Part shown: in pieces, positions 34,832-44,337 of the stretch | Numbering within the stretch: position 1 is the stretch's first letter | Layout of the letters: the number at the start of each line of letters is the position of its first letter | Source of the DNA: SIG452 sp045540295 | GTDB lineage: Bacteria; Bacillota; Clostridia; UMGS1840 | DNA length: 64,000 nucleotides | Reading direction: 5' to 3' | Assembly (NCBI GenBank): GCA_045540295.1 | Contig: JAZQGY010000011.1 | Span: 13,733-77,732 of the forward strand | Program-made: the position numbers and the translations under genes | The notes under the pieces: model-generated | Databases searched by the model: none | What the model saw: only the letters and a program-made list of their open reading frames with translations | What the model was told of the DNA's origin: nothing

Positions 34832-34920
34832 TATTGTTCCCTCCAATTCTCACGGTCTAAGACACCAAAAGACTGCCCAAAATATTGATAAATTACCAAA
34901 ATCTCAGACAATCATATAAT

Positions 34921-34949
34921 ATAATACATAATCTTTGGTAATTTGTCAA
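34921..34949 (-). promoter_or_regulatory. Sigma-A promoter for yceD-rpmF
   Basis: On the minus strand: TTGACA (34949-34944), 17-base spacer, TATTAT (34926-34921), about 90 bases before the yceD start. Confidence 0.75.
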
Positions 34950-34988
34950 GCATTTTTTCGAATTTTTCGGAAAAATATCAGGGATTTT

Positions 34989-36170
34989 TTATACTAATTT
35001 TTCGGTTTCCAACGCGATCATCAGTTCTTCGTTGGTGGGGATTACCAAGGTCTTAACGGTTGCATCGTCAGCGGTGATATCCACGGTGCCGCGGGTGTTG
35101 TTTTTATCCTTATTGATTTTAATACCCATAAAGCCTAAGTTTCCTGCAACTTTTTCTCTTAAAGTTGCGTCGTTTTCGCCGATACCTGCGGTGAATACCA
35201 CAGCGTCAATGCCACCCATAGCAGCAGCATAGGTACCGATGTATTTCTGTACGCCGTATGCGAAAATGTCTAAAGCAACCTGTGCTTTTTCGTCGCCTTT
35301 ATCAGCAGCGTCGGACAGGTCTCTGAAGTCGGAGGAGATTTCAGATAAACCTAATGCACCGGATTCTTTATTTAAGATGTTTACCACTTCTTTTGCGGTT
35401 TTGTTTTCTTTGTTTGCAATAAATTCTACGATTGCCGGATCGATGTCACCGGAGCGGGTACCCATCATAATACCTGCTAAGGGAGTAAAGCCCATGGAGG
35501 TGTCCACAGATTTTCCGCCGTCAACTGCAGAGATGGAGGAACCGTTTCCTAAGTGACAGGTCACGATTTTTAATTCCTCAATGGGTTTGCCAAGCAGTTC
35601 AGCAGCCTTCATGCTGACATATTTATGGCTGGTACCGTGGAAGCCGTATCTTCTGATTTTGTAGTTTTCGTAGTATTTGTAGGGAATGGGATACAGATAT
35701 GCTTTCTTGGGCATGGTCTGATGGAATGCGGTATCAAATACACCAACCTGGGGAACATTCGGCATAATTTTTGCGCAAGCTTCAATACCGGTGATGTTGG
35801 GAGGATTGTGTAAGGGTGCCAGTTCGATACAAGCGTTTAATGCGTTCATCACGGATTCGGTGATTAAAGCGGAACCGGAGAAAGCTTCACCGCCGTGTAC
35901 CACACGGTGACCAACTGCGTTGATTTCATCCATGGATGCGATAACACCCATTTCTTTGTCGGTTAAGGAATCCAGCACTGCCTGGATTGCATCTCCGTGA
36001 TCTTTTAAGGTTAAATCCTTCTGGAATTTTTCTCCGCCTTTGGAGTGGGTTAATCTTCCGTCAATACCGATTCTTTCGCAAAGACCTTTTGCCATAACGG
36101 ACTGGTCTTCCATATTGATCAGCTGATATTTTAAAGAGGAGCTACCTGCGTTGATAACTAAAATTTTCAT
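34989..36170 (-). CDS. ackA: Acetate kinase
   Basis: AckA makes ATP and acetate from acetyl phosphate. The 393-aa protein begins MKILVINAGSSSLKYQLI and has VHGG (about residue 90), HNPPNITGIEA, RRYGFHGTSHKYVS, HLGNGSSISAV and GIGENDATLREKV, all family signatures. Start ATG 36170 is set by the invariant MKILVINAGS and an AAAGGA site; an upstream extension overlaps pta. It follows pta by 44 bases as one operon for acetate production. Confidence 0.97.
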   Translation of the reverse strand: MKILVINAGSSSLKYQLINMEDQSVMAKGLCERIGIDGRLTHSKGGEKFQKDLTLKDHGDAIQAVLDSLTDKEMGVIASMDEINAVGHRVVHGGEAFSGSALITESVMNALNACIELAPLHNPPNITGIEACAKIMPNVPQVGVFDTAFHQTMPKKAYLYPIPYKYYENYKIRRYGFHGTSHKYVSMKAAELLGKPIEELKIVTCHLGNGSSISAVDGGKSVDTSMGFTPLAGIMMGTRSGDIDPAIVEFIANKENKTAKEVVNILNKESGALGLSEISSDFRDLSDAADKGDEKAQVALDIFAYGVQKYIGTYAAAMGGIDAVVFTAGIGENDATLREKVAGNLGFMGIKINKDKNNTRGTVDITADDATVKTLVIPTNEELMIALETEKLV

Positions 36171-36214
36171 TTTTTTTAAATCCTTTCTGTTCTTAGTTGA
36201 TCGAGAACAAATCA

Positions 36215-37210
36215 TTATTTTGCTTGAGCCTGAACGCTGGTGATGGCAACTACGCCAACAATATCTTCAGCGCTGCAGCCACGGGATAAGTCGTTGATGG
36301 GAGCTGCAATACCCTGGGTAACAGGACCGTATGCTTCTGCTTTTGCCAGTCTCTGAACCAGTTTGTAGCCAATGTTGCCTGCATCTAAGTCGGGGAAGCA
36401 GAGTACGTTTGCTTTCCCTGCCACATCGCTGTCGGGAGCTTTGGAGGAACCAACAGAAGGAACGATTGCCGCGTCCAACTGCAGTTCGCCGTCTACTTTC
36501 AGATTGGGGTTGTTTTCTTTACAAATTCTGGTTGCTTCCACTACCTTGTCCACATCTGCATGTTTTGCACTGCCTTTGGTGGAGTGGGAGAGCATTGCAA
36601 CAATTGCTTCCTGTTCGCAGAGCAGTTCAAAGGATTCCGCAGAGCATGCTGCAATGGCTGCTAATTTTTCGGGATCAGGATTCTGTTCCAAGCCGCTGTC
36701 TGCAAAAATGAAGGTACCGTTTGCACCGTATTCACAGTTGGGAACCACCATTAAGAAGAATGCGGAAACCAGTTTTACACCGGGTTTGGTTTTGATAATC
36801 TGCAAGCTGGGACGTAAGGTGTTTGCGGTGGAGTGACAAGCACCGGATACCACACCGTCTGCATCCCCTGCTTTTACCATTAAGCAAGCATAGTACATAT
36901 AGTCGCCTAAAGCGGTTTTCTTTGCTTCTTCGTAGGTTAAGCCTTTGGATTTACGAAGTTCCACGAATAAGTTGATATATTCTTCGGTTTTTTCATAGGT
37001 GAAGGGGTTAATGATGGTTGCTTTGGAAACATCCAAGCCTTTGCTGTTTGCTTCGACTTCTTCGGGAGTACCGATGATGATAATATCAGCGATATCTTCC
37101 GCTAAAACCTGTGCAGCCGCTTCCCAGGTTCTTCTGTCCATAGATTCGGGCAGAATGATTTTCTTTTTGTCGGCTCTTGCTCTTTCTTTGATTCTGTCAA
37201 TAAATGCCAT
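36215..37210 (-). CDS. pta: Phosphate acetyltransferase
   Basis: Pta converts acetyl-CoA and phosphate to acetyl phosphate. The 331-aa protein is the short, single-domain form (PTA_PTB) without the N-terminal DRTGG region of enterobacterial Pta. It shows ILPESMDRRTWEAAAQV, GDADGVVSGACHSTANTLRP, ANVLCFPDLDAGNIGYKLVQRLA and GPVTQGIAAPINDLSRGCS. GGAGG precedes the ATG. With ackA it turns the acetyl-CoA made by Pfl into acetate and ATP. Confidence 0.97.
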   Translation of the reverse strand: MAFIDRIKERARADKKKIILPESMDRRTWEAAAQVLAEDIADIIIIGTPEEVEANSKGLDVSKATIINPFTYEKTEEYINLFVELRKSKGLTYEEAKKTALGDYMYYACLMVKAGDADGVVSGACHSTANTLRPSLQIIKTKPGVKLVSAFFLMVVPNCEYGANGTFIFADSGLEQNPDPEKLAAIAACSAESFELLCEQEAIVAMLSHSTKGSAKHADVDKVVEATRICKENNPNLKVDGELQLDAAIVPSVGSSKAPDSDVAGKANVLCFPDLDAGNIGYKLVQRLAKAEAYGPVTQGIAAPINDLSRGCSAEDIVGVVAITSVQAQAK

Positions 37211-37274
37211 AATGCATGACCTCCGTTTTTATAATAAGAAATTTTATAAACATTGTTGTCAATTTAACCATATT

Positions 37275-37303
37275 ATTATATAGCAGACTGCCAAAAAATT
37301 CAA
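37275..37303 (-). promoter_or_regulatory. Sigma-A promoter for pta-ackA
   Basis: On the minus strand: TTGAAT (37303-37298), 17-base spacer, TATAAT (37280-37275), about 65 bases before the pta start. The 291-bp gap to yicC holds this and the divergent yicC promoter, and nothing else I can see. Confidence 0.78.
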
Positions 37304-37446
37304 GTCATTTTGGGAAATTTCTTGAAAAAACGTTAGTTTTTTTCTTGCAAAACCTTATTTTTCTCCTGTTGGCCAATCAGTTTTGATAGAAAATAGTCAA
37401 AAATCTCTAAAAATCAAAGAAAAATACTGAAAAAATCAAAAAAGTT

Positions 37447-37475
37447 TTGACATTTTGTTATATATATGTTATACT
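37447..37475 (+). promoter_or_regulatory. Sigma-A promoter for the yicC-remA-gmk-rpoZ-priA run
   Basis: A perfect TTGACA (37447-37452), a 17-base spacer and TATACT (37470-37475), 26 bases before the yicC start. Confidence 0.85.
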
Positions 37476-37501
37476 GTTATGAAAAGGTAAGGTGAAAAAG
37501 T

Positions 37502-38380
37502 ATGTCTATGAGTATGACAGGCTACGGCCGTCAGAAAGAAATTTATAAAGGCTACGATATTACCGTGGAATTAAAATCGGTAAATCATCGTTATTTTGAT
37601 GCCAACATCCGTGTTCCCAGAGGATTTTCCTTTTTGGAGGAACCGGTTCGCAAATACTTAGCGGAAAAAATCAACCGTGGGAAATTAGATGTGTATATCC
37701 ATATGAACAATGTGGAGGAAGGGGACAAGGTTGTCACCTTAAACCGCACGGTTGCAGAAAACTACTTAAAGGTTTTAAAAGAATTATCCGACGAATACGA
37801 TATGCCCTTTGATGTTACGGCGACTAAAATGTCTCGGTTTCCCGATATTTTCGAGGTGGAATTTAAAGAGCATGAAGCGGAGGAAATCTTCTCGATTTTA
37901 GAACCCGTTTTGGAAAAAGCGGTTTCCGATTTCTTGGAAATGAGAAGAACCGAAGGCAAACGATTGGCAGACGATATGGTCAGCCGTATTGAAAAACTGC
38001 GTGGCATGGTGGCAAGAATTGAAGAGTTGTTGCCCGAGTCCGTGGCAGAATACGAAAAGAAACTGCGTGACAAGATGGAAGAATACTTAAACGGTGCCAC
38101 CTATGATGAAACCCGTCTGATGACCGAGGTTGCCATCTTCTCCGACAAGGTTGCCACCTTTGAAGAAACTACCAGACTGCAGAGCCATTTTGAAGAATTT
38201 ATGGGACTTGTTTATCAGGACAAACCCGTGGGCAAAAAACTGGATTTCATTATTCAGGAAATGAACCGTGAAGTAAACACCACCTGCTCCAAATGTAACT
38301 CCATTGAAATTTCCAAAATCGGCATTGATGCCAAAACGGAAATTGAAGCCATCCGTGAGCAAGTGCAGAATGTTGAATAA
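37502..38380 (+). CDS. yicC: YicC family endoribonuclease-like protein
   Basis: A 292-aa cytoplasmic protein of the YicC/YloC family, recently described as RNases in E. coli and Bacillus. It begins MSMTGYGRQK and has VELKSVNHRYFDANIRVPR, LNRGKLDVYIHM-like text near residue 60, and the C-terminal VGKKLDFIIQEMNREVNTTCSKCN. Two in-frame ATGs (37502, 37508) are possible; AAGGTG at 37488-37493 fits either. It leads the conserved yicC-remA-gmk-rpoZ order. Confidence 0.94.
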   Translation: MSMSMTGYGRQKEIYKGYDITVELKSVNHRYFDANIRVPRGFSFLEEPVRKYLAEKINRGKLDVYIHMNNVEEGDKVVTLNRTVAENYLKVLKELSDEYDMPFDVTATKMSRFPDIFEVEFKEHEAEEIFSILEPVLEKAVSDFLEMRRTEGKRLADDMVSRIEKLRGMVARIEELLPESVAEYEKKLRDKMEEYLNGATYDETRLMTEVAIFSDKVATFEETTRLQSHFEEFMGLVYQDKPVGKKLDFIIQEMNREVNTTCSKCNSIEISKIGIDAKTEIEAIREQVQNVE

Positions 38381-38399
38381 GTAAAAAGAGGTTTTCCAT

Positions 38400-38633
38400 A
38401 TGAAACTGTTGAATATCGGCTTCGGCAATGCTGTGGCGATGGAGAGAATTATCGCCATTATCAGTCCCGATTCGGCACCGGTAAAGCGTATGATTACCGA
38501 TGCCAAAGAACGTGGAATTTTAATTGATGCCACCTACGGCAGAAAAACCAGAACTGTGGTGGTGACCGACAGCGGTCATATTATTCTGTCAGGTTTGCAG
38601 ACAGATACCATTACCGGCAGAGCAGAAGGATAA
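38400..38633 (+). CDS. remA: RemA / DUF370 family regulator
   Basis: A 77-aa protein of the DUF370 family. RemA in Bacillus subtilis is a DNA-binding activator of biofilm matrix and osmoprotection genes. The conserved core is LLNIGFGNAVAMERIIAIISPDSAPVKRMI followed by GRKTRTVVVTDSGHIILS. It starts 19 bases after yicC and is followed 15 bases later by gmk. Confidence 0.94.
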   Translation: MKLLNIGFGNAVAMERIIAIISPDSAPVKRMITDAKERGILIDATYGRKTRTVVVTDSGHIILSGLQTDTITGRAEG

Positions 38634-38648
38634 AAAGAGGTTTTTGTT

Positions 38649-39242
38649 ATGACACAAAAAGGCACTTTAATGGTGGTTTCCGGCCCTGCAGGGGTTGGAA
38701 AGGGCACCGTGGTGAAGCGGGCGTGTGAACTGGCAGAGGGGAAAATTCATCTGTCGGTGTCTGCCACCACAAGAGCACCCCGTCCTATTGACCGGGAGGG
38801 CGTCACCTATTATTTTAAAACCAAAGAAGAATTTCAGGAAATGATTGCCCATAACCAGGTGTTGGAATGGGCAGAATATGTGGGGAATTACTACGGCACT
38901 CCCCGTCAGCCTGTGGAAGATGCCTTATCCCGTGGGCTGGATGTGATTTTAGAAATCGAAGTACAGGGTGCGATGCAGATTAAAAAGAATTTTCCCGACA
39001 CGGTGTTAACTTTCATTGCACCACCAAGCTATGAGGAGTTGGAAAAGCGTCTTCGTGGCAGAGGTACCGAAACTGAGGAGCAGATTTTATCCCGCTTGCA
39101 AACGGCAAAGGGAGAGCTTTCGTTGATGGATGAGTATGACTACATCGTGGTCAACGATGAAATCGAGCAGGCAAGCTGTGATTTACTGACGATCCTTCGT
39201 GCCGATAAATTAGCAAAAGACAGTTATTTTAAAAACAAGTAA
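38649..39242 (+). CDS. gmk: Guanylate kinase
   Basis: Gmk phosphorylates GMP to GDP. The 197-aa protein has the P-loop SGPAGVGKGTVVKR (residues about 10-23), TTRAPRPIDREGVTYYF and the catalytic DVILEIEVQGAMQIK. Length is normal (about 190-205). It sits between remA and rpoZ as in most Bacillota. Confidence 0.97.
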   Translation: MTQKGTLMVVSGPAGVGKGTVVKRACELAEGKIHLSVSATTRAPRPIDREGVTYYFKTKEEFQEMIAHNQVLEWAEYVGNYYGTPRQPVEDALSRGLDVILEIEVQGAMQIKKNFPDTVLTFIAPPSYEELEKRLRGRGTETEEQILSRLQTAKGELSLMDEYDYIVVNDEIEQASCDLLTILRADKLAKDSYFKNK

Positions 39243-39302
39243 AGCGTACATATTTTTTAATAGATTTGATTTCATTTTCAGATACTAAAAGGAGAGATTA
39301 TT

Positions 39303-39488
39303 ATGTTACAACCCGCAATCGGAAATTTAGTGGAAAAAGCAGGCAGCAGATACGCATTGGTGATTGCTGTGGCAAAAAGAGCAAGAGATTTAAGTGAACA
39401 GGAAGATATCCGTACTTCTTCTGCAAAACCTGTTTCTATGGCTGTGAACGAAATTGCAGACGGCGACATTGAAGTCATCAATAAGTAA
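39303..39488 (+). CDS. rpoZ: RNA polymerase omega subunit
   Basis: A 61-aa omega subunit, which helps fold and assemble RNA polymerase. It has SRYALVIAVAKRARDLSEQ and KPVSMAVNEIADGDIEV, the conserved core. It is slightly short, as usual in clostridia. AAGGAGAG precedes the ATG. In many relatives coaBC follows rpoZ; here priA follows directly, so coaBC is elsewhere. Confidence 0.94.
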   Translation: MLQPAIGNLVEKAGSRYALVIAVAKRARDLSEQEDIRTSSAKPVSMAVNEIADGDIEVINK

Positions 39489-39519
39489 GAAATAAAAAAA
39501 GAACAAAAGATATCAAAAA

Positions 39520-41994
39520 ATGAACCGAATTTTATGCGCTAAGATAGCGGTTTCCAATTTGAACTTTTCTGTGGATAAGGAGTTTTCCTATCTGATTCCT
39601 GCCCCCATCGCTCATTTGGTGGTGGAAGGAGTCCGTGTGGTGGTTCCTTTTGGCAGAGCCAATAAGAAGCGTGAAGGTATCGTGACCCAACTGTTTTACG
39701 ACGAGGGGGCGATACCTTTAAAGTCTGTGATGGAAGTCATTGATTATGAGCCTGTTATCGACGAAAAGGGAATGGAACTTGCCCGCTATATTGCCAAGCG
39801 CTACTATGCCACCTTATATGATGCGGCGAATTTGCTGTTGCCTCCCGGTTCTAATTTAAAATTTTCGGAGTATGTCCGTTTGCTGGATGATTGTATGGAT
39901 GGCGTGGCGGACGATAACGGTTTGTTGGGGAAACTGATTGATTATTTGGTTTCCAAACGTGTTCCCGTATCATTGGAAGAATTGGAAAACGCATTTTCCA
40001 ACCGTGGCATTAAAAAAGTGATTACCGCCTTAGCAAAATTAGGTAAGGTGGAGCTTTACGAAGAATCCCGGCAGGCGCATCAACAAAAAAGTATTCAAGT
40101 GGCAACTCTCACCTTAGGGGAGCACGAGTTGTATGATTATATGGAGATTTATCTCAAAAAAGCGGCAGCCCAAAGACGGGTACTGGAAATGCTATTAGAC
40201 AACGGCAGAATGCCCGTGGTAGATTTGGTGGCGTTTTCGGGAGCAAGTCGGGGGTCTATTACCGCTTTGGAGAAAAAAGGTGTTATTGAAATCACCGAAG
40301 AAGTAGTCGAGCAGGATCCCTTCGCCGAGGAAAAGCAGGTAACCGATACCAAAACAGTATTAAATGAAGAGCAAACCAACGTTGTGGATACCATTCTTTC
40401 GGCAAGACGGGAAGAGGGGTATCACGAATTTCTCTTAAAAGGGGTGACCGGCTCCGGCAAAACCGAGGTGTATCTTGCCTTGGTGGAGCAGGTGATCAAA
40501 GAAGGCAAGCAGGCAATTATCTTGGTACCTGAAATCGCCTTAACTCCTCAGATTCGAGGACGGTTTTTCCGTCGGTTCGGCAATCAGGTTGCGGTGCTTC
40601 ATTCCGCACTTTCCATTTCCGAGCGAAAAGACCAGTGGAATAAAATCCGAAACGGTCAGGTTTCGGTAGCGGTGGGAGCCAGAAGTGCTGTGTTTGCGCC
40701 TTTTGGCAATTTAGATTTCATCATTGTGGATGAAGAACACGAAACCACCTATAAATCCGAGCATTCTCCCCGTTATCAGGCAAAAGATGTGGCTCGGTTT
40801 TTAATGAATCAGCGCGGCGGAACCTTGCTTTTAGCATCGGCAACACCCGCTGTGGAAGACTACTACCGTACTCAGCAGGGAAAAGCAACTCTGCTGACCT
40901 TAACCAAACGGTATAACGAACACGCTTTGCCCAAGGTAGAAATCGTGGATATGCGAGAAGAACTGAAAAACGGAAACCATTCTGTTCTTTCGGAAAGTCT
41001 GAAAAAAAGACTTCTCGAAGTGAAAGAAAAGGGCGAAAAAGCGATTATTCTTTTGAATCGGCGTGGCTATTCTACGTTTGTAAGCTGTCGGGACTGCGGC
41101 TATGTGGTAAAATGCAAAAAATGTGATGTGGCGCTTACTTATCATAGCATCGAAGGAAAATTAAAATGTCACTACTGCGGTTACACTGCTGATGCGGAAA
41201 CCGTCTGTCCCGAATGTCACAGCACTTCGGTGCGGTATTTCGGAAGTGGCACTCAAAAACTGGAAGAAGAAATTTATTCCATGTTTTCCGATACCCAGGT
41301 CATTCGAATGGATAACGATACCACCACCACCAAAATGTCTCACGAGCGACTGTTAAAGCAGTTTGCAAAGCCGGGCTGTTCCATTTTACTCGGCACCCAG
41401 ATGATTGCAAAGGGCCTGGATTTTAAAGAGGTTTCTTTGGTTGGGGTAATTGCTGCAGACAGCTCTCTGTTTGTGGGTGGCTATAACGGTTCGGAAAAAA
41501 CCTTTTCCTTAATTACTCAGGTTTGCGGCAGGGCAGGACGCGGAGAGATTCCCGGTTATGCGGTAGTGCAGACCTATCACCCTGAGCATTATGCCATTGA
41601 AGCGGCAAAAAGCCAGGACTACGACGCTTTTTATCAAAACGAAATTGTATTTCGTAAAAATGTGAAATATCCGCCCTTTTCGGAAATTGTGAATGTGATT
41701 TTCACAGGAGATGACGAGAAAAAAATTTTTGAAATGGCAGACGGCATCAAACAGATTATGACCGAAAAGGTGGACTTTTACGAGGAACGAAAACATTATA
41801 TTGCAATGTACGGTCCCACTCCTTGCGGGATTTCCAAAATCCGCAATCAGTACCGTTACCATATTTTAATCAAATGTACCTCGGCATCTGCTATTGAAAC
41901 GTCGTTCTCAGAATCAGTGAAAGCATTGATTTTGGCAAATAAGAAAAATGACATCAATGTGCAGGTAGATGTAAATCCTGTTAATTTTCTATAG
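39520..41994 (+). CDS. priA: Primosomal protein N' (replication restart helicase PriA)
   Basis: PriA is a 3'-5' DNA helicase that restarts stalled replication forks. The 824-aa protein has an N-terminal DNA-binding domain (residues 1-110), Walker A LLKGVTGSGKTEVYLA near residue 312, the DEEH box IIVDEEHETTYK near 410, and the four zinc-binding Cys pairs between about 525 and 570 (CRDCGYVVKCKKC, CHYCG, CPEC). I see no clear ribosome-binding site ahead of the ATG at 39520, which may mean low expression or coupling to rpoZ. Confidence 0.96.
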   Translation: MNRILCAKIAVSNLNFSVDKEFSYLIPAPIAHLVVEGVRVVVPFGRANKKREGIVTQLFYDEGAIPLKSVMEVIDYEPVIDEKGMELARYIAKRYYATLYDAANLLLPPGSNLKFSEYVRLLDDCMDGVADDNGLLGKLIDYLVSKRVPVSLEELENAFSNRGIKKVITALAKLGKVELYEESRQAHQQKSIQVATLTLGEHELYDYMEIYLKKAAAQRRVLEMLLDNGRMPVVDLVAFSGASRGSITALEKKGVIEITEEVVEQDPFAEEKQVTDTKTVLNEEQTNVVDTILSARREEGYHEFLLKGVTGSGKTEVYLALVEQVIKEGKQAIILVPEIALTPQIRGRFFRRFGNQVAVLHSALSISERKDQWNKIRNGQVSVAVGARSAVFAPFGNLDFIIVDEEHETTYKSEHSPRYQAKDVARFLMNQRGGTLLLASATPAVEDYYRTQQGKATLLTLTKRYNEHALPKVEIVDMREELKNGNHSVLSESLKKRLLEVKEKGEKAIILLNRRGYSTFVSCRDCGYVVKCKKCDVALTYHSIEGKLKCHYCGYTADAETVCPECHSTSVRYFGSGTQKLEEEIYSMFSDTQVIRMDNDTTTTKMSHERLLKQFAKPGCSILLGTQMIAKGLDFKEVSLVGVIAADSSLFVGGYNGSEKTFSLITQVCGRAGRGEIPGYAVVQTYHPEHYAIEAAKSQDYDAFYQNEIVFRKNVKYPPFSEIVNVIFTGDDEKKIFEMADGIKQIMTEKVDFYEERKHYIAMYGPTPCGISKIRNQYRYHILIKCTSASAIETSFSESVKALILANKKNDINVQVDVNPVNFL

Positions 41995-42123
41995 CAGAAT
42001 GTGATAAATCGCCCACAATCGGTTAATCTCACCACTCGACGTACAATCCAGTACGCCTTCGGGCAATGTCAAAGCAGAGCTTTGATTCGATTTCCCAATT
42101 CTGCGCAGATTTCTCGCATTCTG
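41995..42123. repeat. MITE-like palindromic element between priA and def
   Basis: A 129-bp segment is bounded by 10-bp inverted ends with one mismatch: CAGAATGTGA (41995-42004) and TCGCATTCTG (42114-42123). Inside are short hairpins CGTAC/GTACG around 42040-42055 and CAAAGC/GCTTTG around 42069-42083. It starts one base after the priA stop codon region. It has no coding capacity of note (an 85-aa frame crossing it looks spurious) and resembles small non-autonomous intergenic repeats. Copy number elsewhere in the genome cannot be seen here. Confidence 0.5.
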
Positions 42124-42193
42124 TGCGAAGAAGTAATGCTAAATGAAATGATAAGATCAAGCAAAATTCCCTTATATAGAGAGGAGCAAAATA

Positions 42194-42667
42194 ATGGCAA
42201 TCAGAAACATTGTGCCGGATACCGACGAAATTATGCACAAAAAGTGCCGTCCGGTTGAAAAAATAGACGATAAAATCATCACCTTAGTAGAGGATATGAT
42301 TGACACTTTAAAAAAAGCGGAAGGTGTGGGTTTAGCTGCCCCCCAGGTTGGTGTTTTAAAACGTATATTTGTAATTGACACCATGGAAGACCCACAGGAA
42401 TTTATTGAATTTATCAATCCTGAGATTATCGAAACCTCCGGTACTCAGGAGGGTAGTGAAGGATGCCTAAGTATTCCCGGCTTTGAAGGGCATGTGATTC
42501 GTCCTATGCATGTAAAAGTGAAAGCATTAAACCGTTTTGGAGAAGAATTTATTTTCGAAGGGGAAGAACTGATGGCACGTTGCTGCTGTCATGAAAATGA
42601 CCATTTAGACGGTAAAACCATTCGTGATACTTGTGAATACGAAGTATTCCACGATGACGAAGAATAG
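42194..42667 (+). CDS. def: Peptide deformylase
   Basis: Def removes the N-formyl group from new proteins and uses a metal ion. The 157-aa protein has the three family motifs: GVGLAAPQVG (residues about 43-52), EGCLSIPG (about 90-97) and the metal-binding HENDHLDG (about 133-140); the third reads CCCHENDHLDG, with HExxH-type His residues. GAGAGGAG precedes the ATG. fmt follows 26 bases later. Confidence 0.97.
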   Translation: MAIRNIVPDTDEIMHKKCRPVEKIDDKIITLVEDMIDTLKKAEGVGLAAPQVGVLKRIFVIDTMEDPQEFIEFINPEIIETSGTQEGSEGCLSIPGFEGHVIRPMHVKVKALNRFGEEFIFEGEELMARCCCHENDHLDGKTIRDTCEYEVFHDDEE

Positions 42668-42693
42668 TTTTTAGATTGTGAAGTGAGATAGCC

Positions 42694-43602
42694 ATGAAAA
42701 TCATGTTTATGGGTACGCCTGATTTTGCGGCGTACAGTTTACAAAAACTGCTGGAGCACGGATGTGATGTTTGTTCCGTTGTAACCCGCGCAGATGCAAA
42801 AAAAGACCGTGGTCAGAAAATTAAGTTTTCTCCCGTGAAGGAAGTGGCATTGGCTCATAATTTGCCCGTATACCAACCTGTTAATTTAAAAGAAGAAAAC
42901 TTTTTGGATATTTTAAAAGCAGAAAATCCCGATTTGATTGTGGTGGTGGCATACGGCAGAATTCTGCCTTCCTATGTGCTTTGCTATCCTAAATACGGGT
43001 GCATTAACGTGCACGCCTCATTGCTCCCCAAATACCGTGGGTCTGCACCGATTCAATATGCGGTTGCCATGGGAGAGCAGGAGAGCGGTGTTACCATTAT
43101 GCAGATGAATGAGGGGCTTGACACCGGCGATATGCTTACCAAATGCGTGGTTCCTATTACCGAAACCGAAACCGGCGGAACACTTCACGATAAATTGATG
43201 GAAGCAGGCGCAAACTTGTTGTTGGATACCATTCCCCAGCTTGGCACAATCAAAGGGGAAGTGCAGGATGATTCTTTGTCTACCTATGCACCTCCTATCA
43301 AAAAAGAAGAAACCGTTATATCTTTTGATATGGATGCCAAGGACATTGTGAATAAAATCCGCGGATTTTATCCGTTTCCGGGAACCAGCTTCCTTCACAA
43401 CGAAAAACTTTATAAAATTCATAAAGCAGAGCTTTATTCCAAGGAAGACAAAAAGCCTTACGGTACCGTTTTGGAATTTTCCAAGAACTGTCTTTTAATC
43501 TCTGCCAAAAATGGCGTGATTAATATTACAGCTTTGCAACCTCCCGGCAAAAAAATGATGGGAATTGCAGATTTTTACAATGGAAACCGTGACACATTTT
43601 AA
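42694..43602 (+). CDS. fmt: Methionyl-tRNA formyltransferase
   Basis: Fmt formylates initiator Met-tRNA. The 302-aa protein begins MKIMFMGTPDFAAYSLQKLL, carries GCINVHASLLPKYRGSAPIQYAV with the catalytic region and has the C-terminal OB-fold domain from about residue 205. Length is slightly short of the typical 310-315. It forms the usual priA-def-fmt run. Confidence 0.96.
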   Translation: MKIMFMGTPDFAAYSLQKLLEHGCDVCSVVTRADAKKDRGQKIKFSPVKEVALAHNLPVYQPVNLKEENFLDILKAENPDLIVVVAYGRILPSYVLCYPKYGCINVHASLLPKYRGSAPIQYAVAMGEQESGVTIMQMNEGLDTGDMLTKCVVPITETETGGTLHDKLMEAGANLLLDTIPQLGTIKGEVQDDSLSTYAPPIKKEETVISFDMDAKDIVNKIRGFYPFPGTSFLHNEKLYKIHKAELYSKEDKKPYGTVLEFSKNCLLISAKNGVINITALQPPGKKMMGIADFYNGNRDTF

Positions 43603-43630
43603 GCTGTTTTAACTGAAAGGAGTGCATTTT

Positions 43631-44314
43631 ATGTACTTTGATATGACTTATGTGATTTTTGTGTTACCCGCTTTACTTCTTGCAATGTGGGCACAGACTA
43701 AGGTCACAACCACCTTTAACCGATACAGCAAAATCGCCACGCAAAGGGGATTGACCGGCCATGATGCAGCTCGTATGATTTTAGATGCTAATGGATTGCA
43801 GTCTGTGAGAATTGAACGTGTGGCAGGGAATCTGACCGATCATTACGATCCGAAAAACAATGTGATTCGTTTGTCTGATAATGTGTATGCACAGAACTCT
43901 GTGGGGGCGGTTGGCGTGGCAGCTCATGAAGCAGGTCATGCTGTTCAGCATAGCGAAGGCTATATGCCCATTAAAATCAGAAATTCCATTATCCCGGCAG
44001 CAAATATCGGCTCCTACCTGGCGTTTCCGCTGGCACTGTTAGGCATTTTAGTTGCCAATGATTTACTGATTAATACGGGAATTATCCTCTTTTCAGCAGT
44101 CGTTTTATTCCAGCTGGTAACCTTGCCGGTGGAATTTAATGCTTCCAATCGTGCAGTGGCTGTGTTAGGTGGAGATGCTTTCTTGACCGGACAGGAAGTC
44201 CGCGGTGTGAAAAAAGTGCTTTCTGCAGCGGCAATGACTTATGTGGCAGCAGCGGCAACTGCTATTATGAACTTAGTGCGATTGCTGGTTTTAGCCAATC
44301 GCAACCGAGATTAG
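43631..44314 (+). CDS. Zinc metallopeptidase, YugP family
   Basis: A 227-aa membrane protein with an N-terminal hydrophobic segment, the zinc-binding HEAGHAVQH (about residue 98) and two or three C-terminal hydrophobic segments. It belongs to the YugP (DUF) family of putative neutral zinc metallopeptidases; substrates are unknown. I choose ATG 43631, spaced from AAGGAG at 43616-43621; a GTG at 43622 is too close to that site. Its place between fmt and rsmB is conserved in clostridia. Confidence 0.93.
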   Translation: MYFDMTYVIFVLPALLLAMWAQTKVTTTFNRYSKIATQRGLTGHDAARMILDANGLQSVRIERVAGNLTDHYDPKNNVIRLSDNVYAQNSVGAVGVAAHEAGHAVQHSEGYMPIKIRNSIIPAANIGSYLAFPLALLGILVANDLLINTGIILFSAVVLFQLVTLPVEFNASNRAVAVLGGDAFLTGQEVRGVKKVLSAAAMTYVAAAATAIMNLVRLLVLANRNRD

Positions 44315-44337
44315 TTAGACACATTAAGGAAACTTAT

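Noticed and set aside
42001..42258. 85-aa plus-strand frame across the priA-def gap
   Set aside because: It runs over the MITE-like element and into def in another frame; no ribosome-binding site and no recognisable sequence.
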